NCBI GenBank assembly: GCA_031261385.1
Contig: JAISJS010000253.1
Coordinates: 1 to 5,420, forward strand
Direction of reading: 5' to 3'
Length of the DNA stretch: 5,420 nucleotides
From: Treponema sp.
GTDB taxonomy: Bacteria; Spirochaetota; Spirochaetia; Treponematales; Breznakiellaceae
The notes beneath the pieces were generated by a model. The model saw nothing but the letters and a program-made list of their open reading frames with translations. It was not told where the DNA came from and searched no databases. The translations under genes and the position numbers were made by a program. Positions 1 through 5,420 of the stretch are shown here, piece by piece. Each line of letters begins with the position of its first letter. Positions within the stretch are counted from its first letter, which is position 1.

Positions 1-2
1 AG

Positions 3-521
3 TGCCTCCCATGTTGTTGCATCCGTACTGGTAAAAACACCGCCGTTAGCGCCTATAACCCAGGTATTGTTACCATAAGCGCCGCTACCTGCGGCACGTC
101 CTGCAGCTGGCAGGGCTTTTGCTGCTGACCATATTTTTCCATCAGAGGACTTCGCCCAACCTGTAGTGTTATTAGTGCGGTCTGCTATTACAAATCCATC
201 ATTGCCAAAAAATACATAACTTGCAGTAGTATTCAATATAGTGGAAAGATCCTGGGTCACCTTGGTCCAGGTTACCCCATCTGCCGACCAGATTATTTCT
301 TTTTCACTGGTAGCTGCTACGAACACACCCTTTCCGAAAGCAATGTTCGAAAAAGTCCCGGTGATACCTTCCGGCAATGTCGCCAATGTCCATGTTTTTG
401 GTTCCTTTGTGGGCGGTTCATCCCCCGGTTCCGCAGGACACCCGGTGAGCATGATTACTGCCGCCGCCAGAAGGACAGCAAATAACCCACGTTTGTTTTT
501 CAAAAATTTAGAATTTACCAT
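3..521 (-). CDS. Partial lipoprotein with Asp-box-like (sialidase/BNR-type) repeats, N-terminal part
   Basis: The minus strand reads open from an ATG at 521-519 to the window edge, giving 173 residues; the C-terminus is missing. The start follows an AGGAG ribosome site with a 7-nt gap. Residues 1-28 form a lipoprotein signal: basic start (K5, K8, K10, R11), hydrophobic core 12-25, then lipobox LTGC with the lipidated cysteine at 28. A Pro/Glu/Lys-rich tether (29-42) follows. Three repeats then end in SADGVTW (79-85), SSDGKIW (125-131) and STDATTW (165-171), spaced 46 and 40 residues. Each is preceded by a Gly/aromatic strand such as FGKGVFVAA. They resemble shortened Asp-boxes of beta-propeller proteins, where blades of about 40-50 residues are usual. 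I infer a lipid-anchored beta-propeller, exposed in the periplasm or at the surface; ligand or enzyme activity cannot be judged. It lies 292 bp beyond tonB on the same strand and probably has its own promoter. Confidence 0.85.
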   Translation of the reverse strand, partial: MVNSKFLKNKRGLFAVLLAAAVIMLTGCPAEPGDEPPTKEPKTWTLATLPEGITGTFSNIAFGKGVFVAATSEKEIIWSADGVTWTKVTQDLSTILNTTASYVFFGNDGFVIADRTNNTTGWAKSSDGKIWSAAKALPAAGRAAGSGAYGNNTWVIGANGGVFTSTDATTWEA

Positions 522-528
522 AATTTAT

Positions 529-533
529 CTCCT
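529..533 (-). promoter_or_regulatory. Ribosome binding site of the Asp-box lipoprotein gene
   Basis: The minus strand reads AGGAG here, 7 nt before the ATG at 521. It is a good match to the anti-Shine-Dalgarno sequence and fixes the start of the lipoprotein gene. No other in-frame start gives both this spacing and an intact signal peptide. Confidence 0.7.
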
Positions 534-541
534 ATATGTGT

Positions 542-570
542 AGTATATAGATATTTTTCCTTTTTTTCCA
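542..570 (-). promoter_or_regulatory. Possible sigma-70-type promoter for the Asp-box lipoprotein gene
   Basis: On the minus strand a TATACT box (547-542) lies 17 nt after TGGAAA (570-565), which matches only 4 of 6 bases of the -35 consensus. The predicted transcript start near 535 would leave a leader of only about 14 nt that just includes the AGGAG. The stretch is very A/T-rich, so a chance match is quite possible. A promoter somewhere in 522-813 is expected, since the gap separates this gene from the TonB operon. Confidence 0.25.
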
Positions 571-625
571 TGCTGCATAGGTTACATTTCAGTAATTCCA
601 ATTGAGGAAAAAATCGGAAGAAACT

Positions 626-667
626 AACCGCAAAGTCGAAGAAGGCGAAAAAGGGAAGAGGGGGAGA
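626..667 (+). repeat. A/G-rich degenerate 9-nt-period repeat, unit A (left arm of the inverted repeat)
   Basis: This stretch begins AACCGCAAAGTCGAA and continues as an A/G-rich run with a rough 9-nt period (GCAAAGTCG, AAGAAGGCG, AAAAAGGGA). Bases 626-640 are the exact reverse complement of 788-802, and over 626-653 against 775-802 the match is 25 of 28. It lies in the gene-free gap between tonB and the downstream lipoprotein. Similar A/G-rich low-complexity intergenic repeats that open with AACCGCAAAG or AACCACAAAG are, from memory, dispersed in many bacterial genomes. Their function is not known to me. Confidence 0.6.
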
Positions 668-672
668 ATTTC

Positions 673-737
673 AACCACAAAAGACACTAAGGAACATGAA
701 GGGGAAGAAGGAAGGGTGAAGGGTGGAAGGTGAAAAT
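673..737 (+). repeat. A/G-rich degenerate 9-nt-period repeat, unit B
   Basis: A second plus-strand unit starts AACCACAAAAGACACTAAGG and decays into a nearly pure purine tract with short GAAGG/GGGTG variations. Its opening resembles unit A (AACC-CAAAG) and the same 9-nt step can be followed (CAAAAGACA, CTAAGGAAC, ATGAAGGGG, AAGAAGGAA). Read as protein it would give a repetitive Thr/Lys/Glu-rich string; I see no ribosome site and do not consider it coding. Its right limit is uncertain. Confidence 0.5.
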
Positions 738-773
738 TGGACCTTTACCATTGACATTCTTCACTCCTTCTTA

Positions 774-813
774 ACTTATTCGACTTATTCGACTTTGCGG
801 TTTTCCCTCTTCT
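774..813 (-). repeat. Degenerate 9-nt-period repeat, unit C (inverted arm, directly after tonB)
   Basis: Read on the minus strand, the tonB stop codon is followed directly by an A/G-rich spacer and then by AACCGCAAAGTCGAA (802-788), identical to unit A, and further AATAAG-type steps. On the plus strand the 9-mer ACTTATTCG occurs twice in tandem (774-782, 783-791), followed by a partial third copy. Units A and C could pair in RNA as a long stem with a loop of about 120 nt. There is no compact GC stem followed by a T-run, so I do not call a Rho-independent terminator. Confidence 0.55.
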
Positions 814-1440
814 TTATTTAATTCTGAAACTCACCGGATACCTGTACCGTACCGAGACGGCTTCGCCGTTGGAGAAGGCGGGAGAACAGCGGAGGCCGGT
901 GAAGGCTTTAATTGCCGCTTCACCGAAACCGCGGTCGGGGGGAGTTTCCTGTAAAACGGTTATGCGCTGGACTGTGCCGGTCCGATCGATAAAAAGTTCC
1001 AGAATGACACGGCCTTCAATGCCGGAACGGAGGGCAATGGACGGATAGATCAAATTGGATGTCAGGATCCGCTCATCAAACTTTGGCGCAACGGAAACCC
1101 TGTGCATGGGGAGATAATCTTCGGCGGACTGCGGAATAAAAGTTCCCGGCGCCGCTACGATCTGGTCAGGGGCTTCTTCGGTTTCTATCATGTTTTCCGC
1201 GATGGATTCCACGATGTTTTGAAGAAGCATGTTTTCCGGCGGGATCGGGACAGTTTTAATTTCTTTGACAATAGGCCGTTCTTCGGCAATATCGGTGAGC
1301 TTCATTACCCGTGCGGACTCACTTATTGCAGAAGACGCAATCATAGAACCGGCGTTAAAGGAGATGAAAAAAATTAATATACCATGAATCGCGGCGACCA
1401 CTGCAAAAAGAACAAGCCGCAGTCTGTTTTCAACTGTCAT
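814..1440 (-). CDS. tonB: TonB energy transducer, short form
   Basis: This 208-residue protein carries energy from the ExbB-ExbD motor across the periplasm to outer-membrane receptors. Residues 9-29 are one membrane anchor with inside-facing Arg6 and Arg8. It contains the motif I18-H19-G20; His19 aligns with His20 of E. coli TonB, needed for coupling to ExbB/ExbD, while the E. coli Ser16 position is not kept. Residues 30-128 are the periplasmic linker, with scattered prolines but no Pro-Lys/Pro-Glu repeats. The TonB C-terminal fold spans about 130-206: YP at 132-133, then GIEGRVILELFIDRTGTV (139-156) and a final strand YRYPVSFRIK. E. coli TonB is slightly longer at 239 residues. The gene overlaps the second exbD by 11 nt and has only a weak GTGG ribosome site, pointing to translational coupling. 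It is the last gene of the operon. The TonB call is firm; its substrate is unknown. Confidence 0.92.
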   Translation of the reverse strand: MTVENRLRLVLFAVVAAIHGILIFFISFNAGSMIASSAISESARVMKLTDIAEERPIVKEIKTVPIPPENMLLQNIVESIAENMIETEEAPDQIVAAPGTFIPQSAEDYLPMHRVSVAPKFDERILTSNLIYPSIALRSGIEGRVILELFIDRTGTVQRITVLQETPPDRGFGEAAIKAFTGLRCSPAFSNGEAVSVRYRYPVSFRIK

Positions 1441-1834
1441 TTTTTACCACAAAACTTACCACCCGGTATTGCAGTACCTGGAGAATTTCAAGCACGCTGT
1501 TTATGTTTGCATAGGGGGTGCTGCGGTCGGCGATGATGTGGAGCCGGGTATCGGGGGCGTTACGGTACAGGTCGGCAACCGTTTCTTCCACATCCTGTAA
1601 AATTGCCGGAGTTCCGTCAAGGTAGACATCTCCTGAAATATCTATCCATATTTCAAGATTTTTTTCCGCACTGGTGCGCAGGGCAGTCTGCGCTTCAGGA
1701 TAATCAATTTTTATCACTTTACGGTAATTGATCAGCGACACAAGCATAATAAAAATCAAAAGGAGGAACGCCACATCCGACATGGAGTTAAGGGGAATTG
1801 AAAACCGTTTTCTTTCTTTCTTTTTTAACTTCAT
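1430..1834 (-). CDS. exbD: ExbD/TolR-family proton-channel subunit (second copy)
   Basis: This 134-residue protein is a bitopic inner-membrane subunit that sits in the pore of an ExbB-type pentamer. A strongly basic cytoplasmic tail (residues 2-10) leads to FSIPLNSMSDVAFLLLIFIM. Asp20 is the conserved membrane aspartate of the family (Asp25 in E. coli ExbD), which carries protons. The membrane helix covers about 20-38. The periplasmic domain follows the usual ExbD pattern, including DISGDVYLDG in the middle and HIIADRSTPYANINSVLEIL near the end, close to the family's ADK-x-x-Y-x-x-V signature. Its length is normal for the family. Its ATG overlaps the stop of the first exbD as ATGA, with a weak GGGA site 6 nt upstream. 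This copy keeps the canonical proline before the helix (Pro14), unlike its neighbour. TolR would be an alternative name, but the tonB next door favours ExbD. Confidence 0.92.
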   Translation of the reverse strand: MKLKKKERKRFSIPLNSMSDVAFLLLIFIMLVSLINYRKVIKIDYPEAQTALRTSAEKNLEIWIDISGDVYLDGTPAILQDVEETVADLYRNAPDTRLHIIADRSTPYANINSVLEILQVLQYRVVSFVVKNDS

Positions 1835-2235
1835 GGCGATTCCCGCTTGATGGTAAATGAAAATGAATCGATCTTTAAATCTTCTGCAAGCTCCACAAAC
1901 GAGACAACTCGCTGCCAGGGCGCCTTTCCGTCTATCGTAAGGATGAGGGCTATGTTGGGGTTACCTGATACGGCGGAGCTGATGTGCTGTTTGGCAAAGG
2001 CAATATCCCGTACTTCATTTTGGAACAAAAGCGAACCGTCGCCGTCCATTTCAAAACGGAGCAGGTCATCCTTTTGAATAAGGCGGGTAGAATCCTTTGC
2101 GGGAAGGTTCATCAAAAATCCCTTGTTGACATTGAACCCCGCAATGACAATAAAGTAAATGATAAGCAGAAAGGCCATGTCGCTTGCGGCGCTTGATTCA
2201 TCAAAGGCAGCCCGCCTTCGCCGTTTAAACTTCAT
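1831..2235 (-). CDS. exbD: ExbD/TolR-family proton-channel subunit (first copy, divergent)
   Basis: From the ATG at 2235 this gives 134 residues, the same length as the next gene. A basic tail (KFKRRRR) is followed by FDESSAASDMAFLLIIYFIV, with the membrane helix at about 19-37. Asp19 is the conserved proton-carrying aspartate. The family's usual Pro in the segment before the helix is missing, replaced by an acidic/serine stretch. The periplasmic domain ends with ALILTIDGKAPWQRVVSFVE, an ExbD-like pattern. The frame also allows a TTG at 2247 (four extra residues), but the only ribosome site, GGAG at 2249-2252, lies 1 nt from the TTG and 13 nt from the ATG, so I prefer the ATG. It overlaps exbB by 11 nt and the second exbD by 4 nt. 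The two exbD products are clearly different proteins, so this is not a recent duplication. Confidence 0.88.
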   Translation of the reverse strand: MKFKRRRRAAFDESSAASDMAFLLIIYFIVIAGFNVNKGFLMNLPAKDSTRLIQKDDLLRFEMDGDGSLLFQNEVRDIAFAKQHISSAVSGNPNIALILTIDGKAPWQRVVSFVELAEDLKIDSFSFTIKRESP

Positions 2236-2887
2236 GACGATCGGCAATCTCCGTGATCAGGGTGGAACCGGCTTTTTCTACATCGGCGGCAAATTTATCG
2301 ACGATGTGGCTGAAAATCGAATGGCCAATCATGGCGATAATGGCGATGATGAGCCCGAAAACCGTGGTAATAAGGGCTTCATAGATGCCGTTTGCCACAA
2401 TTTGCGCATTGACTTCCGTAGCCTCGGCAATCGACCTGAATGCCCCAATCATGCCGGAAACAGTTCCGAGAAACCCGGTGAGCGGGGAAAGCGATCCAAG
2501 AGCCGTGAGGAAATTAAAGCCGTTTTCCAGTGAACCGATACAGGAGGCCGCTTCGGTTTCCACGGCGGTTTCAAGCCGGTGTTCGGAAAACGCCTGTTTT
2601 TTATCGGGATACGCCCGGTTCACCAGGGTAAGCAGTATGCGGGCGCCCATATTCCGTTTGGTCTGGGACGAAAGGTACTCCCGGGCGCCTGCAATATTGT
2701 TATCGTCAATGTTCTGCAATACCGCCGACGCCAAATTGTCAACGTTAAATTTATGGTATCCAAGGTAAATAATCCGTTCCAGAATGATCGCAAAAACGGC
2801 AATCGAGAAAAAAAGCAGGGGCCACATGAAAATGCCCCCGAGCCTGAAAAGCTCCAAAAGTGTAAAAGATGCAGCGCCTGTTTCCAT
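2225..2887 (-). CDS. exbB: ExbB/TolQ/MotA-family proton-channel protein
   Basis: This 220-residue inner-membrane protein forms the pentameric channel that, with ExbD, converts proton flow into motion of TonB. Three membrane segments are visible: about 17-40 (with ERI at 37-39), 125-150 and 170-192, separated by a cytoplasmic loop (41-124). The family signature GSLSPLTGFLGTVSGMIGAF is at 131-150. Thr142, Glu170 and Thr175 match, in spacing, the E. coli ExbB pore residues Thr148, Glu176 and Thr181. The third helix begins EALITTVFGLIIAI, as usual in the family. The start at 2887 is set by a strong AGGAGG site. It lies 13 nt after the lipoprotein stop and overlaps the first exbD. TolQ is closely related, but the neighbouring tonB and receptor, and the absence of tolA, tolB or pal here, favour ExbB. 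Confidence 0.93.
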   Translation of the reverse strand: METGAASFTLLELFRLGGIFMWPLLFFSIAVFAIILERIIYLGYHKFNVDNLASAVLQNIDDNNIAGAREYLSSQTKRNMGARILLTLVNRAYPDKKQAFSEHRLETAVETEAASCIGSLENGFNFLTALGSLSPLTGFLGTVSGMIGAFRSIAEATEVNAQIVANGIYEALITTVFGLIIAIIAMIGHSIFSHIVDKFAADVEKAGSTLITEIADRHEV

Positions 2888-2896
2888 GTATCCAAT

Positions 2897-2902
2897 CCTC
2901 CT
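2897..2902 (-). promoter_or_regulatory. Strong ribosome binding site of exbB
   Basis: The minus strand reads AGGAGG, a full consensus match, 9 nt before the exbB ATG. It overlaps the TAG stop codon of the upstream lipoprotein (2903-2901). Among the complete genes of this operon it is the strongest site, so exbB may be translated more than the exbD and tonB genes, whose sites are weak. That would fit the excess of ExbB over ExbD and TonB in known complexes. Confidence 0.7.
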
Positions 2903-3848
2903 ACTTTATTTGTTCCATAATGATATTATCCGAAAGCTCTCCGGCAATTTTATTCCAGTTATATTCAAAGTATATCCATTCAAAGGATTCTTCCCAATCC
3001 CTCAGGAGGGCTCCTGAATCCCTGAGGGGCCAAAGGTTCTCCGGGAAAAGATTTTTGGTATAATCGACATTCCAGTTGATACTTTCTGCGCGGACCCGGG
3101 AAACTTTAGGGTCAGCAGTATCTTTGTTTTGATACGATGCCGGACGTTTCTTTTTGCTTACCAGTTCGGGGAGCAGTATGGGTTTCCAGTAGTTTTCAAA
3201 CGCTTTGCGGTCCATGTCAGGAGGGGCGCCTTCCTGTGCAGCAGAGTCTTCCGCCTGCGGGAACCCTGAGCTCTGCATCCATTCGGTAAGGGCAAGGATT
3301 CGTTCGCGACGGTTCCGAAGCAGGGTCAAAGACTCCCCGCCGGTTATGCGGCTGTCACCCCGCCGTATCTTCCCTGCGGAAATCTGTACCGGTTCCAGGG
3401 GAGGGGGAATGGAAAGAGAAGCGCCGTTTTCAGTTTTTGAAAAAGTCCCGTTTCCCGAAAGGTCAAGGGTAAATTCATTCCAGCCCGAATAACTTCCGCT
3501 TAAGAATTCCAGGGCAGTCAGGTAAAAACTGCCGTCAGCTTTTGGCGCCGAACCGCGTATTTTAATTGCCGGAAATTCTTCCAGCGTGATAACAATGGAT
3601 TCATCCCCCGCCCTGTTCCGCACTTCCAGCGCTTCTGCGATGGGGACGCCGGCAGCGGTTTTCGCCGTGCCCTTGGCGGCCTTTTGTTTTCCTCCGACCC
3701 GATACCGCGCCAGTTTTTTCTCGGCAAAGGCTGATCCATCCACTACCCGCCCGGCGCCTTCGGCAATAGTAGTACACCCTGAAAGGGAGAGGGTAAAGGC
3801 GCCCGCAAGAAAGACCGTTAAAAAACGCCTGCAGTTTTTAATTTTCAT
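2901..3848 (-). CDS. Operon lipoprotein of unknown function, between the TonB-dependent receptor and exbB
   Basis: I do not recognise this 315-residue protein. The open frame extends upstream to 4085, but that part overlaps the receptor gene. The true start is the ATG at 3848, which opens a lipoprotein signal: Lys/Arg at 2-8, hydrophobic core 9-22 and lipobox LSGC with Cys25. It begins one base after the receptor stop and has GGAG (3860-3857) 8 nt upstream. Mature features: SAFAEKKLARYRVGG (39-53), an Ala/Lys-rich tether (54-68), a probably beta-rich part (about 83-140, with FYLTALEFLSGSYSGWNEF), a helical stretch (172-193), a Lys-rich patch (231-235) and a C-terminal part very rich in Trp/Tyr/Phe (W259, W273, W285, W291, W298). 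Position argues for a partner of the receptor or the TonB motor, lipid-anchored in the periplasm or at the surface. No enzyme motif is visible. Confidence 0.85.
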   Translation of the reverse strand: MKIKNCRRFLTVFLAGAFTLSLSGCTTIAEGAGRVVDGSAFAEKKLARYRVGGKQKAAKGTAKTAAGVPIAEALEVRNRAGDESIVITLEEFPAIKIRGSAPKADGSFYLTALEFLSGSYSGWNEFTLDLSGNGTFSKTENGASLSIPPPLEPVQISAGKIRRGDSRITGGESLTLLRNRRERILALTEWMQSSGFPQAEDSAAQEGAPPDMDRKAFENYWKPILLPELVSKKKRPASYQNKDTADPKVSRVRAESINWNVDYTKNLFPENLWPLRDSGALLRDWEESFEWIYFEYNWNKIAGELSDNIIMEQIK

Positions 3849-3849
3849 G

Positions 3850-5420
3850 TTAATAGCTCCACTTAAACCCGAATGACACCATCGGAATGGGCAGATCGTA
3901 GGAAATGCTGGTGCTTCCCGTATCTTCCTTGCCGGTATACTCATTAAAGGTGGTTCTGGTCGTTTGGGGGTTATACACCAGGGACAACAGGTTTTCCGCG
4001 CCCAGATATATTTCCGTCTGCACCTTGCCCTTCTTGTTAAAAATGAAGAAGGAAAATTTAAGATCCAGCGGGAGGGACCAGGCACCCCGGCTTTCTTCCT
4101 GACTTGTAACTTCCCGGCGGAATTTTTGAATGATTACTTCTTTACCACTTTCCAGTACAGGCAGATATTTTCCCGTTGCCTCATCCCAGTAGACTTGCTC
4201 TACCGGATAGGAATAAACGGGTCCATACGTCACTTTGGTGGTGGGCTGGCCCGAAGCAAAACCGAAACGGAGGGCAATGTTGAACTGTCTTACCGGTTTT
4301 ATATTCAGTACCAGGTTGAAGTTGTGGAACCGGTGGAAAGAGGGATAGTACCAGTCATCCCCGCCGCCTGAGTCTCCATAGTCGCCCTCGGTGGGTTCAT
4401 AATACCGGGCGTCCGTATAGGTATAAGAAATCCACCCGTCTATATACCGGGACGTCAGTTTTTGCAGTTGTAAGTCGAAACCCCAAATTTGGCCTTTCCC
4501 GTCAAAACCCCATTTGACATTAACGCTGTCGGCGCTCTCAAATGTAATGTCTGCCATGATGTGGGCGCGGTTAAAAACCTGTTTATAATACCCTTCGATA
4601 TTAAAACTGAAGCCTTCGGTAAATTCAAATTTGGTCCCGATTACCGTTGTCCAGGAGCGGTTCAGAGTCAGGTTTTCAAGGCCATCGTTCCCTTCTTCGA
4701 TAAAAGAAATGTTTTCGTTCATCGAAGAAAAGAGCCCCGTGCCGATGGTGGCGGAGAATGATTCAAGGAAATTCGGGATTCCAAAGAGATCTTTGTTTTT
4801 CAGGATATTGAAGTCCAGGTTGATCCGGGGATTCCACACGGGCGCCGATGGAACCGCAAAGCCCTTGCCTGAAAAGTAAAGGTGATCCATCCTGATCCCC
4901 GCTTCCGCGCCGAAACGCTGATTGGGACTTGTGTATTCAGCAAGGGTATAGGCGGAGCTGAAAAGCCCGTGGTTATCCACATCGACGATTTTTTGAAAAG
5001 GCCAGATTACACCGGAAAGAAATGGTTTGCCGTACACCGCCAGTTGATCATACTTTTCGTTAACAAGCCCGGGCAGCATGTAACTTTCCATAAAGAGGCC
5101 AACATTTTCATACTCCTGCCACCGGGTGTAGAGTTCCTGCACCCCTGCGGCAAGGAGGAAGCCCGGCAAAGCCGGGCCCATATCCCAGTCCATGTCAAAG
5201 CGGGCCTGAGCATTAAAAACAAGATTGTCCGAATTGATCCCCGCATTATGGTTCGGCGCATGATAGGAATCATTCGTAGTAAGGTTAAACGGCGGATCTT
5301 TAAAGATCGAATACAGAGGGTTGTTCAGGAATTTATCATTGTAATGAACTACTATATCATTATCGACAACCCCTTTAGCGATAAGTTCGGTAAACCCGGC
5401 CCCTGCGGTTGATTTGAGTA
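3850..5420 (-). CDS. TonB-dependent outer-membrane receptor, C-terminal part of the beta-barrel (partial)
   Basis: The minus strand is open from the right edge to a TAA at 3850, giving 522 residues; the ATG at 5193 is internal, since the frame continues upstream without a stop. It shows the alternating strand/turn pattern of an outer-membrane barrel with the family's marks: FGAEAGIRMDHLYF (169-182), GFDLQLQK (313-320), a strand GWISYTYTDARYY (328-340), HRFHNFNLVLNIKP (362-375), GAENLLSLVYNPQ (473-485), and the final strand MVSFGFKWSY ending in an aromatic residue, as needed for barrel assembly. Loops such as GDYGDSGGGDDWYY (345-358) are acidic and aromatic and probably outside the cell. Family members have about 600-900 residues, so the signal peptide, TonB box and plug lie off the window. 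It imports a substrate using TonB; the barrel alone does not show which. It precedes the lipoprotein by one base. Confidence 0.92.
   Translation of the reverse strand, partial: LKSTAGAGFTELIAKGVVDNDIVVHYNDKFLNNPLYSIFKDPPFNLTTNDSYHAPNHNAGINSDNLVFNAQARFDMDWDMGPALPGFLLAAGVQELYTRWQEYENVGLFMESYMLPGLVNEKYDQLAVYGKPFLSGVIWPFQKIVDVDNHGLFSSAYTLAEYTSPNQRFGAEAGIRMDHLYFSGKGFAVPSAPVWNPRINLDFNILKNKDLFGIPNFLESFSATIGTGLFSSMNENISFIEEGNDGLENLTLNRSWTTVIGTKFEFTEGFSFNIEGYYKQVFNRAHIMADITFESADSVNVKWGFDGKGQIWGFDLQLQKLTSRYIDGWISYTYTDARYYEPTEGDYGDSGGGDDWYYPSFHRFHNFNLVLNIKPVRQFNIALRFGFASGQPTTKVTYGPVYSYPVEQVYWDEATGKYLPVLESGKEVIIQKFRREVTSQEESRGAWSLPLDLKFSFFIFNKKGKVQTEIYLGAENLLSLVYNPQTTRTTFNEYTGKEDTGSTSISYDLPIPMVSFGFKWSY

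Noticed and set aside
241..543. Plus-strand open frame of 100 codons
   Set aside because: It is antisense to the lipoprotein gene at 3-521, which has a ribosome site, signal peptide, lipobox and internal repeats. No ribosome site was seen for the plus-strand frame.
660..740. Possible small protein from the Thr/Lys/Glu-like reading of the purine-rich repeat
   Set aside because: There is no ribosome site or convincing start, and the string only reflects the degenerate 9-nt repeat.
522..813. Rho-independent terminator after tonB
   Set aside because: I found no compact GC-rich stem followed by a T-run on the minus strand; only the long-range arms at 626-653 and 775-802 can pair.
2225..2887. Reading the motor genes as a Tol-Pal set (tolQ, tolR)
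   Set aside because: No tolA, tolB, pal or cpoB is present, while a TonB C-terminal domain protein and a TonB-dependent receptor are in the same operon.
3849..4085. Upstream extension of the operon lipoprotein frame to 4085 (79 extra codons)
   Set aside because: The extension overlaps the receptor's conserved C-terminus, would bury the signal peptide inside the protein and has odd composition. The ATG at 3848 with GGAG upstream is the proper start.
5161..5177. Perfect hairpin GCCCGGC-AAA-GCCGGGC resembling a terminator stem
   Set aside because: It lies inside the receptor coding frame (encoding a Pro-Ala-Leu-Pro-Gly segment) with no T-run on either side, so it is most likely a chance product of Pro/Gly codons.
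4882..5412. Plus-strand open frame of 176 codons
   Set aside because: It lies fully antisense to the TonB-dependent receptor, whose frame shows clear family motifs; the plus-strand product is basic, shows no domain and is a shadow frame.

Overview
The window (about half G+C) reads as part of a diderm bacterial chromosome. It carries a TonB energy-transduction operon on the minus strand, followed on the same strand by the start of an unrelated lipoprotein gene. The host is inferred, not proven. Two short, loose lipoproteins (LSGC and LTGC lipoboxes), the Asp-box-like repeat lipoprotein and the overall style of the outer-membrane barrel would fit a spirochaete, perhaps a Treponema of the termite-gut type. 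No marker gene settles it.

All convincing genes lie on the minus strand and are transcribed from high to low coordinates. In transcription order: (1) the C-terminal 522 residues of a TonB-dependent outer-membrane receptor, entering from the right edge and ending at 3850; (2) a 315-residue lipoprotein of unknown function, starting one base after the receptor stop (3848-2901); (3) an ExbB/TolQ/MotA-family proton-channel protein (2887-2225); (4) and (5) two different ExbD/TolR-family proteins, each 134 residues (2235-1831 and 1834-1430); (6) a TonB protein (1440-814). Spacings are 1 nt, 13 nt, then overlaps of 11, 4 and 11 nt, so this is almost certainly one transcript with translational coupling.

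The likely working unit is an inner-membrane motor (ExbB pentamer with an ExbD pair in its pore). It uses the proton gradient to drive TonB, which pulls on the receptor encoded at the head of the operon to import a substrate. The lipoprotein between receptor and motor is probably an accessory factor of the same system. The substrate cannot be read from this sequence, and the receptor plug and TonB box lie beyond the right edge.

Bases 522-813 hold no gene. They contain A/G-rich degenerate repeats with a 9-nt period, two on the plus strand and one on the minus strand. One plus-strand copy and the minus-strand copy form an imperfect 28-bp inverted repeat. The left end (3-521) encodes the N-terminal 173 residues of a second lipoprotein with three short Asp-box-like repeats, running off the window.
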